A DNA stretch of 56,527 nucleotides, from positions 1-56,527 of the forward strand of contig NZ_LZZW01000043.1 in assembly GCF_014170375.1 (NCBI RefSeq), read 5' to 3'. The DNA comes from Variovorax sp. UMC13. Its GTDB lineage: Bacteria > Pseudomonadota > Gammaproteobacteria > Burkholderiales > Burkholderiaceae_C. This document shows, piece after piece, positions 1-7,079 of this stretch. The position numbers were made by a program, and so were the translations under genes. Position 1 is the first letter of the stretch. The number at the start of each line of letters is the position of its first letter. A model generated the notes under the pieces. The model had not been told where the DNA came from. It made no database searches and saw only the letters and a program-made list of their open reading frames with translations.

Positions 1-144
1 CACGCCGAAGGTGAGCTGGCCGCCGGAGCGCGGTGTCTCCGCCGCCGTCGCAGTGCCGAGGAAGAGCGCGCAGGCTGCGGCGAGGCCGAACGAAAAGCGA
101 AGGCTGCGGCCGGGCGCACGGCCGGAGGCGAGGGGGAGAGACAT
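1..144 (-). CDS. Partial duplicate of the peptide-type binding protein 5' end
   Basis: On the minus strand an ATG at 144-142 opens a frame that runs off the window at position 1. Its 48 codons are identical at nucleotide level to the first 48 codons of the gene at 388-2034: an N-terminal stretch beginning MSLPLASGRAPG, a hydrophobic signal-peptide core and the start of the mature domain. Because it lies wholly inside the inverted repeat, it is either an assembly copy of that gene or a true divergent second copy. Its full length cannot be known from this window. Confidence 0.5.
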   Translation of the reverse strand, partial: MSLPLASGRAPGRSLRFSFGLAAACALFLGTATAAETPRSGGQLTFGV

Positions 145-180
145 CCTGGAGTCCTGGGTGAATGGCGCAGGGCACGGCAT
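1..180. repeat. Left arm of a perfect 180-bp inverted repeat
   Basis: Every base of 1-180 is the reverse complement of 352-531 (position i pairs with position 532-i), with no mismatch seen. The arm starts at the first base of the window, so the repeat may extend further left. It contains, on the minus strand, the same start codon, signal peptide and first codons as the binding-protein gene that begins at 388. Such perfect edge palindromes are common assembly or library artefacts, but a genuine inverted duplication cannot be excluded from the sequence alone. Confidence 0.97.
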
Positions 181-351
181 GCCGGCGCGGGGACTGCGCG
201 CCGGGGGGCCGCCGCTTCCTCGCTGGGCAACTAAGCATCTGCCGAAGTCTTCGTTCCCGCGGCGCGCGGCAGCACGAAGAATCCGCAGGCCTCGCCCTTC
301 GCGCGACCTCTTTTTCTTTCTTCTCCCAGCCGCGGCGGCCCGCATCCCACG
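181..351. other. Spacer between the inverted repeat arms
   Basis: These 171 bases separate the two arms and show no coding sequence I can support. They must carry the promoter of the rightward ABC operon if the sequence is genuine. A pyrimidine-rich run lies at 308-328 (ctctttttctttcttctccc-like). A 7-bp inverted pair TCTTCGT (248-254) / ACGAAGA (274-280) is present but too short to interpret. No convincing -35/-10 pair stood out. Confidence 0.5.
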
Positions 352-531
352 ATGCCGTGCCCTGCGCCATTCACCCAGGACTCCAGGATGTCTCTCCCCC
401 TCGCCTCCGGCCGTGCGCCCGGCCGCAGCCTTCGCTTTTCGTTCGGCCTCGCCGCAGCCTGCGCGCTCTTCCTCGGCACTGCGACGGCGGCGGAGACACC
501 GCGCTCCGGCGGCCAGCTCACCTTCGGCGTG
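352..531. repeat. Right arm of the 180-bp inverted repeat
   Basis: Exact reverse complement of 1-180. The arm begins 36 bases upstream of the ATG at 388 and ends 48 codons into the binding-protein gene, so its boundary falls inside coding sequence. That placement is what a random breakpoint (library chimera, hairpin read or template switch) would give, rather than a boundary shaped by selection. Pairing ends sharply at 180/352: base 181 (g) would need c at 351, which is g. Confidence 0.97.
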
Positions 532-2034
532 ACAACCGATCCGATCTGCTTCAACCCCCACCGCTCGACGCAGCAGAACTCCTACATCGTCATCCGCAAC
601 TACATCGACTCGCTGGTGGCCAAGGGCACGGGCGGCAGGTTCCTGCCCTGGCTGGCGCAGGAATGGTCGGTGTCGGCGGACGGCAAGACCTACAGCTTCA
701 AGCTGCGGCCCAACGTGCTGTTCCACGACGGCAGCAAGCTCGATGCCGAGGCCGTGAAGTTCAACTTCGACTTCGTGCGCGACACCAAGAACACCAACGC
801 GGCTGGCGAGCTGCTGAAGGCGGTCACCGCCGTGCAGGTGGTGTCGCCGACCGAGGTGCGGCTGCAGCTCGCGCGCCCGGACTCGGGCCTGCTCGAATCC
901 ATCGCCAGCGTGCGCCTGGGCCTGATCTCGCCCAAGGCGCTGCAGTCGGGCGACGGCCTGTGCGCGGGCGGCCCGGCGCTGGCCGGCACCGGCCCCTTTG
1001 TGTTCGAGAACTACACGCGCGGGCAGTCGGCTTCGTTCGTGAAGAACAAGGACTACGCCTGGGCACCGGGCTATGCCGCACACCCCGGCGCGGCCTACCT
1101 GGACCGGCTCACGGTGCGTTTCTTGCCCGAATACGCGGTGCGCGCGGGTGCGCTGTCCTCGGGCCAGGTGGACGTGATCGAAGGCGTGCAGCCGACCGAC
1201 GTGGGCCTGTTCAAGGGCCGGCCGGGTTTCCAGTTCCTGGTCGGGCCCGCCGGTGCGCAGACCTCGTTCACGCTCAATGTGAACTACACCATCCCACCCG
1301 CGACCGACGTGCGCGTGCGCCGCGCGCTGCGTGACGGCGCCGACATCGGGGCGCTGGTCAACAGCGTCTATCGCGGCACCTACCGCCGCGCCTGGTCCAA
1401 CATCGGGCCCGACAACCACTTCTACAACAAGGCGCTCGAGAACAGCTGGGGCAACGACGTGAAGGGCGCGAACCGCCTGCTCGACGAAGCCGGCTGGACT
1501 ACGCGCGATGCCGAGGGCTACCGCACCAAGGACGGCCAGCGCCTGTCGATCGAGGTCGGCTACCCGCAGCCCTTCATCCGCGACAACCGCGAGGTGCTGA
1601 TCCAGGGGCTGCAGGCGCAGCTGCGCAAGAACCTGGGCTTCGACCTGAAGCTGCGCTTCATCACCGGCGGCGAATGGGCGCAGCAACTGCAGAAGGGCAA
1701 CTGGACCATCTACCCCAACACCTACCTGCCGGCCGACGCCGCGCAGGAGCTGCAGGGCAACATCGGCGAGAGCGGCTTCATCCACGCCGTGGCCGACCAG
1801 GGCGACAAGGAGCTGTTCCGCCTGATCAACGACGCCCTGGCTTCCACCAGCGCCGAAGGCAAGAAGAAGCTGGTCGAGGACGCGCAGCGCCGCGCGGTCG
1901 ACCAGGGCATCATCGTGCCGCTGTTCTCGGCCAACTACCAGCTGGCGGCCAAGGCCGCCGTGCGCGGCCTGTCCTTCGAAACGCAGCTCGATTCGCCGTC
2001 CAACTTCCACGACGTCTGGCTGGACGCGAAGTGA
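388..2034 (+). CDS. ABC transporter substrate-binding protein, peptide/nickel type (SBP family 5)
   Basis: A 548-residue periplasmic solute-binding protein of the DppA/OppA/NikA superfamily. The start at 388 gives a classical Sec signal peptide (Arg-containing n-region, Leu/Ala core, cleavage near ATAAE) followed by the family opening RSGGQLTFGV, and the typical segments GTGPFVFENY and NVNYTIPPATDVRVRRALRD occur later. An in-frame ATG at 352 would merely add twelve residues before the signal. It is the first gene of a rightward ABC operon: its TGA shares one base with the ATG of the permease at 2034. The substrate is unknown; these systems import peptides but also many other solutes. The opposing flavin monooxygenase at 5552-6946 suggests a xenobiotic, organosulfur or aminocarboxylate ligand (inference). 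The first 48 codons lie in the edge inverted repeat. Confidence 0.9.
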   Translation: MSLPLASGRAPGRSLRFSFGLAAACALFLGTATAAETPRSGGQLTFGVTTDPICFNPHRSTQQNSYIVIRNYIDSLVAKGTGGRFLPWLAQEWSVSADGKTYSFKLRPNVLFHDGSKLDAEAVKFNFDFVRDTKNTNAAGELLKAVTAVQVVSPTEVRLQLARPDSGLLESIASVRLGLISPKALQSGDGLCAGGPALAGTGPFVFENYTRGQSASFVKNKDYAWAPGYAAHPGAAYLDRLTVRFLPEYAVRAGALSSGQVDVIEGVQPTDVGLFKGRPGFQFLVGPAGAQTSFTLNVNYTIPPATDVRVRRALRDGADIGALVNSVYRGTYRRAWSNIGPDNHFYNKALENSWGNDVKGANRLLDEAGWTTRDAEGYRTKDGQRLSIEVGYPQPFIRDNREVLIQGLQAQLRKNLGFDLKLRFITGGEWAQQLQKGNWTIYPNTYLPADAAQELQGNIGESGFIHAVADQGDKELFRLINDALASTSAEGKKKLVEDAQRRAVDQGIIVPLFSANYQLAAKAAVRGLSFETQLDSPSNFHDVWLDAK

Positions 2035-2960
2035 TGTCGTCGCTGTGGCGCCGCGCTGCCTCGCGCCTCGGCGCGAGCGTGGTGGTGGCCTGGGGCAGCA
2101 CCACGGCGGCCTTCTTCGCGCTGCATGCGCTGCCGGGCAACATCGCGGACATCCTGGCCGGCGACCTGGACTACCCGGGCCTGCGCGAGGCGATTGCCGC
2201 CGAGTGGGGGCTCGACCGCAGCCTGCCGGCGCAGTACATCGATTTCCTGCGGCGCATCGCGTCAGGCGATTTCGGCACCTCCTACGAGTTGCGCACGCCG
2301 GTCGCCGATGTGGTGGCCTCGCAGCTCTGGCCCACGGTCCATCTCGCGGTGAGCGCCGGCATCCTGGCGCTGTTGATCGCGGTGGTGGTGGCGACGCTCA
2401 CCTCCGGGCAGGGGCGCATCGCGCGCGCGGTCGCGTCCTTCGTCGAGCTGGTGTTCGCCTCGACCCCCGTGTTCTGGCTCGGCATCCTGCTGCTGATGGC
2501 CTTCTCGTTCACGCTGCAGTGGCTGCCGGTCTCCGGCGACCAGGGCTGGGCCTCGCTGGTGCTGCCGGCCATCACGCTGGCGCTGCCCACGGCCGGCCTG
2601 CTGACGCAGGTGCTGCGCGAGGCGATGGAGAAGACGCTCGACCAGCCCTTCGTGGTCACGGTGCGCGCCCGCGGGCTGACCGAATGGCGGGTGCGCGTGC
2701 GCCATGTGCTGCGCCATGCGGCGCTGCCGGTGATGACCCTGGGCGGCTGGCTCATCGGCGGCCTGCTGGGCGGGGCGGTGATCACCGAGAAGGTGTTCGG
2801 CCGGCCGGGCCTGGGCACCGTCACGCTCAACGCGGTGCTGAGCCACGACGTGCCGGTGGTGCTGGCCGTGGTGCTGCTCGCGGCCTTCATCCATGTGGCG
2901 GCATCGACGCTGCTGGACCTGCTCTACGTGCTGATCGATCCGAGGTTGAAAACGCCATGA
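2034..2960 (+). CDS. ABC transporter permease, DppB/OppB type
   Basis: A 308-residue inner-membrane permease with the DppB-type layout: a first transmembrane segment near residues 12-30, a periplasmic stretch with the family motif around LPGNIADILAGD, and five further hydrophobic segments. The cytoplasmic EAA-type loop lies near the RHAALPVMTLGG stretch that precedes the last two helices. It would form the heterodimeric channel with the next permease. The ATG at 2034 overlaps the upstream stop by one base and its own stop overlaps the next ATG (2957), which fixes the start and indicates translational coupling. Confidence 0.92.
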   Translation: MSSLWRRAASRLGASVVVAWGSTTAAFFALHALPGNIADILAGDLDYPGLREAIAAEWGLDRSLPAQYIDFLRRIASGDFGTSYELRTPVADVVASQLWPTVHLAVSAGILALLIAVVVATLTSGQGRIARAVASFVELVFASTPVFWLGILLLMAFSFTLQWLPVSGDQGWASLVLPAITLALPTAGLLTQVLREAMEKTLDQPFVVTVRARGLTEWRVRVRHVLRHAALPVMTLGGWLIGGLLGGAVITEKVFGRPGLGTVTLNAVLSHDVPVVLAVVLLAAFIHVAASTLLDLLYVLIDPRLKTP

Positions 2961-3835
2961 ATGCTTCTTCACAGGCGATCGCCGGGCCGGCCCCGGGCGG
3001 CACCGCCGAGGCCGCGCCGCGCCGGCAACGGCGCCTGCCCGTCGGGGCGTTGCTGTCGGCGCTGTTCGTGCTCGTGCTGCTGGTCGCGGCGGTCGCGCCG
3101 GGCTGGCTCACGCCGCACGATCCGCTGGAAGGCGACTTCCTCGCGGTGCTGCAGCCGCCGGGCGTCGAACATCCCTTCGGCACCGACCGGCTGGGCCGCG
3201 ACGTGCTGGCGCGCACGCTGTACGGCGCGCGCTATTCGCTGGCCATCGGCCTGGGCAGCACCGCCATCTCGGTGTTCTTTGGCGTGTTGCTGGGCATGGC
3301 CGCAGGCCAGCGCAACCGGCTGCTCGACGAGGGCATCTCGCGCTTGCTCGACGTGATCTCGTCCTTCCCCGGCGTGCTGCTGGCGATGCTGGTGGTGATC
3401 TTCCTGGGCCAGGGCATGGCGAACATCGCGATGGCGGTGGGCATCGCCGGCATCCCGAAGTTCGGCCGCGTGGTGCGAGCCCAGACGCAGGTGGTGCGCA
3501 ACGCGGACTACGTGACGCATGCCTACATCTACGGCAAGAGCCGCGCCCAGGTCTTCCTGCGCCATGTGCTGCCGAACGTGCTGGTGGCGGTGCCGGTGAC
3601 CGCGACCATCTACGTCGGCTCGACCATCCTCGCGACCTCGGGCCTGAGCTTCCTCGGCCTGGGCCCGCAGCCGCCCACGCCTGAATGGGGCGTGATGCTG
3701 GCCGAGAGCCGCGACGTGCTGCGCGTGGCCTGGTGGCCGGGCGTCTTCCCCGGCGCCGCGATCACGCTGACTGTGATCGCGTTCACCGTGCTGGGGCACC
3801 ATCTGCAGCGCCGCTTCGAAGGGCGGTCGGCATGA
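2957..3835 (+). CDS. ABC transporter permease, DppC/OppC type
   Basis: A 292-residue second permease of the peptide/nickel family. The N-terminus carries the OppC_N-type segment, a membrane helix followed by LTPHDPLEGD and then HPFGTDRLGRDVLARTLYGA, the signature of DppC-type subunits. Five further hydrophobic segments and the EAA-type loop around RHVLPNVLVAVPV follow. The ATG at 2957 overlaps the previous stop by 4 bp (ATGA), and the next gene again begins by a 4-bp ATGA overlap at 3832. These overlaps make a single polycistronic unit very likely. Confidence 0.92.
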   Translation: MNASSQAIAGPAPGGTAEAAPRRQRRLPVGALLSALFVLVLLVAAVAPGWLTPHDPLEGDFLAVLQPPGVEHPFGTDRLGRDVLARTLYGARYSLAIGLGSTAISVFFGVLLGMAAGQRNRLLDEGISRLLDVISSFPGVLLAMLVVIFLGQGMANIAMAVGIAGIPKFGRVVRAQTQVVRNADYVTHAYIYGKSRAQVFLRHVLPNVLVAVPVTATIYVGSTILATSGLSFLGLGPQPPTPEWGVMLAESRDVLRVAWWPGVFPGAAITLTVIAFTVLGHHLQRRFEGRSA

Positions 3836-5544
3836 GCGCCGTTCTTGAACGACGCATCGATTCGCTGCCGGCGCCGCTGGTCGACATCGAAGGCCTGAGC
3901 ATCCACTTCGACGGCCCCGAAGGCCGGCGCGCGGTGGTCGAGTCGGTCGACCTGTTGATCCGGCCGGGCGAGTGCGTGGCGCTGGTCGGCGAGTCGGGCT
4001 CGGGCAAGAGCGTGACCGCGCGCAGCCTGCTCGACCTGGCCGGCCCGGGCGCGCAGGTGTCGGCACGGCGCTTTTTGCTCGAAGGCGCCGACGCGCAGCG
4101 CTTCGACCAGGCCGCCTGGCGGCGCCAGCGCGGCACCTTCGCCGGGCTGGTGATGCAGGACGCGCTGGTGTCGCTGGACCCCTTGCGGTCCATCGGCCAG
4201 GAGGTCGGCGAGGTGCTCACGCACCACCGGCTGCTGCGCGGGCGCGGCGCCGTCGTGCAGCGCACGCTCGACACGCTGGCGCGCGTGGGCATCCCCGATC
4301 CGGAAGTGCGCATGCGGCAGTACGCCCACCAGCTGTCGGGCGGCCTGCGCCAGCGCGCGCTGATCGCCGCCGCCATCGCCGGCCAGCCGCGCCTGATCAT
4401 CGCGGACGAGCCCACGACGGCGCTCGACGCCAGCATCCAGAAGCAGGTGATCGAGGTGCTGTCGCGCCGCGTGCGCGACGACGGCGTGGGCCTGCTGCTG
4501 ATCAGCCACGACCTGTCGGTGGTGGCCGAGATCGCCGACCGCGTGCTCGTGATGCGCGCCGGCCGCGTGGTGGAGTCGGGCCCGACCGCCGAGGTGCTGT
4601 CGAGGCCGCGGCACCCGTACACGCGCCAGTTGATCGCGGCCGTGCCCTCGGCCTCGTCCAAGGGGAGCCGGCTCGCGTCGGCGCGCTTCGCGTCGTCGGC
4701 CACCGAGGGCCGCACGCAGCTCGTGCGCGACCCGCTGCCGCCGCGCGCGGTGACAGGCGGCGATGTGGTGATCGAGGTCGAGGGCATCGGCAAGCGCTTC
4801 GCGCGCGGCGGCCGGACCGCGTCCGCGCCCGACTTCGTGGCGCTGAGCGAGGTCTCCTTTTCCATCGGCGCGGGCGAGGTGCTCGGGCTGGTCGGCGAAT
4901 CGGGCTCGGGCAAGTCGACCTGCGCGAAGATCGTGCTGGGGTTGCTCGAACCGGACGCGGGCCGGGTGCGGCTGCTGGGCCGAGCGTGGTCGGGGCAGTC
5001 CGAAGGCGCGCGTCGCGCGCTGCGGCCCAGGCTGCAGTACATCCCGCAGGACCCGCTGAGCAGCTTCGACCCGCGCTACACGGTGCGCGACGTGATCGCG
5101 GAGAACCTGGGCGGGCTGTCGGGCGCGGCGGCGTCGCGCCGCATCGCCGCGCTGCTCGAACAGGTCGGGCTCGGTGCCGCGGTGATCGACCGTTCGCCGC
5201 GCACCTTGTCGGGCGGCCAGCGGCAACGCGTCGCGATCGCGCGTGCCCTGGCGGCCGAACCCGCGCTGATCGTGTGCGACGAGCCCTTGTCGGCGCTGGA
5301 CATCTCGATCCAGGCGCAGGTGGTCGACCTGATCGGCGAGCTGCAGTCGCGCCTGGGCACGGCGCTGCTGTTCATCTCGCACGACATCAACCTGGTGCAC
5401 CACATCGCCGACCGCGTGCTGGTGCTCAATGAGGGCCGCATCGTCGAGCACGGGCCGGTGGACGAGGTGTTCCTGCGGCCGCAGCACGCCTACACGCGCG
5501 CGCTGCTCTCGGCGGTGCCCAGGCCGCTGGTGGCAGCGGCCTGA
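3832..5544 (+). CDS. Fused double ATP-binding protein of the peptide-type ABC importer
   Basis: A 570-residue protein holding two complete ABC ATPase domains in one chain, like GsiA or YejF and unlike the separate DppD/DppF subunits. Domain 1 has Walker A GESGSGKS near residues 53-60, signature LSGGLRQRA, Walker B LIIADEPTTALD and an H-loop histidine. Domain 2 has Walker A GESGSGKS near residue 355, signature LSGGQRQR and Walker B LIVCDEPLSALD. Domain 1 ends with the PRHPYTRQL motif of the oligopeptide-type C-terminal extension, and domain 2 has the matching PQHAYTRAL. It completes the four-gene importer and ends 7 bp from the convergent monooxygenase gene. Confidence 0.94.
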   Translation: MSAVLERRIDSLPAPLVDIEGLSIHFDGPEGRRAVVESVDLLIRPGECVALVGESGSGKSVTARSLLDLAGPGAQVSARRFLLEGADAQRFDQAAWRRQRGTFAGLVMQDALVSLDPLRSIGQEVGEVLTHHRLLRGRGAVVQRTLDTLARVGIPDPEVRMRQYAHQLSGGLRQRALIAAAIAGQPRLIIADEPTTALDASIQKQVIEVLSRRVRDDGVGLLLISHDLSVVAEIADRVLVMRAGRVVESGPTAEVLSRPRHPYTRQLIAAVPSASSKGSRLASARFASSATEGRTQLVRDPLPPRAVTGGDVVIEVEGIGKRFARGGRTASAPDFVALSEVSFSIGAGEVLGLVGESGSGKSTCAKIVLGLLEPDAGRVRLLGRAWSGQSEGARRALRPRLQYIPQDPLSSFDPRYTVRDVIAENLGGLSGAAASRRIAALLEQVGLGAAVIDRSPRTLSGGQRQRVAIARALAAEPALIVCDEPLSALDISIQAQVVDLIGELQSRLGTALLFISHDINLVHHIADRVLVLNEGRIVEHGPVDEVFLRPQHAYTRALLSAVPRPLVAAA

Positions 5545-5551
5545 GCGGCGG

Positions 5552-6946
5552 TCAGTCGACCTGTGCCAGCGCGGGCTCCGCGCGGTGCAGGTCGGCCGGC
5601 GGCACATGGCCCGGGTGGCCCGGATACCCAGGAAGGGCGATGCCCAGGTGCTCGCGCAGCGTGCGGCCGCTGTACTCGGTGCGGAACAGGCCGCGCTTCT
5701 GCAGGATCGGCACCACGCCGTCGACGAAGTCCTGCAGCCCGTCGGGCAGCTGGTCGGGCATCAGGTTGAAGCCGTCGGCCGCGCCGCCCTTGAACCAGTG
5801 TTCGATGTCGTCGGCGATCTGCTCGGGCGTGCCGACGATCACGCGGTGGCCGCCGCCGCCCGCGAGCTCGCGCACCAGCTGGCGGACCGTGAGGCCGCCG
5901 CTGCGCGCGGCCGCCAGCGTGGCCTGGAAGAAGGTGTGGTTGCCGTTGCCGCCGGCGGGCAGCGCCAGGTCCTCGGGCAGGGTCTTGTCCAGCGCCAGCC
6001 GATCGGGCGTCACGCCCAGGATGCCGGCCAGCCGGGCCAGGCTGTAGTCCCAGGGAATCAGGTCGACCAGCGCATCGCGGCGCGCGCGGGCCTGGGCCTC
6101 GGTGGCGCCGATGATGGTGGTCAGGCCGGCCAGCACCTTGACGGCATGCGGGCCGCGGCCCAGCTCGGCCGCGCGGCGGTTCAGCGCCTGGCTGTAGGCC
6201 AGCGATTCCTCGAAGGACTGCGAGGCCGAGAACACCGCCTCGGCATGGCGCGAGGCCAGCTCGCGGCCGTCGGCCGAACCGCCGGCCTGGACCAGCACCG
6301 GGTGGCCCTGCGGCGTGCGCGGCAGCGTGGACGCACCGGCCACCCCGAAATGTTCGCCGCGGTGCGCGATGGGCCGCACCTTGGCGGGGTCGATGAAGCG
6401 GCCGCTGGCCTTGTCGCCGACGAAGGCGTCGTCGGCCCAGCTGTGCCACAGCGCCTTGACGACGTCGGTGAACTCGCTGGCGCGGCCGTAGCGTTGCGCA
6501 TGGTCGGGCGCGGCATCGAGGCCGAAGTTGCGGGCCGAGGGCACGTCGGCCGTGGTCACCACGTTCCAGCCCGCGCGCCCGCCGCTCACATGGTCGAGCG
6601 TGGCGAAGCGGCGCGCGATGTTGAAGGGTTCGTTGTAGCTGGTCGAGGCGGTGCCGATCACGCCGATGTGGGTGGTGGCCGCGGCGATGCTGGCCAGCAG
6701 CACCGTGGGTTCGAGCGCGGTGATCGGACGGAAGTGGATCTGGTCGACGATGGCCGCGTTGTCGGCCAGGAACACCGCGTCGAGCTTGCCGGCCTCCGCG
6801 ATCCGCGCCACGCGGATGTAGTGCTGCACGTCGGTGAAGGCGTGCGGGTCGCTCTCGGGCAGGCGCCAGGCCGAGGGCACGAAGCCCGAGTGCAGGATGT
6901 TGACGTTGAGATGGAGTTGGCGGGGCGGGGTGGGGGAGCGGCTCAT
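5552..6946 (-). CDS. LLM-class flavin-dependent monooxygenase (NtaA/SnaA/DszA type)
   Basis: A 464-residue member of the bacterial luciferase-like family in the NtaA/SnaA/SoxA(DszA) branch. Characteristic parts are the N-terminal strand LNVNILHSGF, the DAVFLADN segment, the GWNVVTT segment, QAGGSADGRELA and the late GTPEQIADDIEHWF stretch. These enzymes use FMNH2 from a separate reductase to oxidise substrates such as nitrilotriacetate, EDTA, dibenzothiophene sulfone or pristinamycin intermediates; the substrate here is not readable. It is convergent with the ABC importer (7-bp gap), an arrangement that suggests uptake and oxidative attack on one compound. An FMN reductase candidate lies elsewhere in the window (17187-17741). 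A perfect 12-bp-arm palindrome lies 71 bp upstream of the start. Confidence 0.9.
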   Translation of the reverse strand: MSRSPTPPRQLHLNVNILHSGFVPSAWRLPESDPHAFTDVQHYIRVARIAEAGKLDAVFLADNAAIVDQIHFRPITALEPTVLLASIAAATTHIGVIGTASTSYNEPFNIARRFATLDHVSGGRAGWNVVTTADVPSARNFGLDAAPDHAQRYGRASEFTDVVKALWHSWADDAFVGDKASGRFIDPAKVRPIAHRGEHFGVAGASTLPRTPQGHPVLVQAGGSADGRELASRHAEAVFSASQSFEESLAYSQALNRRAAELGRGPHAVKVLAGLTTIIGATEAQARARRDALVDLIPWDYSLARLAGILGVTPDRLALDKTLPEDLALPAGGNGNHTFFQATLAAARSGGLTVRQLVRELAGGGGHRVIVGTPEQIADDIEHWFKGGAADGFNLMPDQLPDGLQDFVDGVVPILQKRGLFRTEYSGRTLREHLGIALPGYPGHPGHVPPADLHRAEPALAQVD

Positions 6947-7016
6947 CGGTGCTTCGGGAGAGGTGGAACCGACCCACTCTAGGAGTCCGTCGCCTGCGTC
7001 CGAAGGAAGATTTGTG

Positions 7017-7049
7017 CGTTTCGATATCCGTGCGGCAGATATCGAAACG
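7017..7049. promoter_or_regulatory. Perfect 12-bp-arm palindrome upstream of the monooxygenase gene
   Basis: CGTTTCGATATC (7017-7028) is mirrored exactly by GATATCGAAACG (7038-7049) around a 9-base spacer. It sits 71 bp upstream of the monooxygenase ATG (6946) and 31 bp beyond the stop of the hydrolase gene (7080), both leftward. In the leftward direction no T-run follows, and the arms are AT-richer than the surroundings, which argues for a regulator-binding operator rather than an intrinsic terminator. The regulator is not identifiable and no regulator gene adjoins it. Confidence 0.55.
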
Positions 7050-7079
7050 GCCGCCCCCGCACGACGGGGGCCCTGCGCC

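Noticed and set aside
1..531. Insertion sequence terminal inverted repeats
   Set aside because: The arms are 180 bp, contain a gene start rather than transposase ends, the spacer codes for nothing, and no target-site duplication can be seen.
3610..5607. A 665-codon minus-strand frame antisense to the double ATPase gene
   Set aside because: No recognisable domain, and the sense frame has two full ABC ATPase domains.
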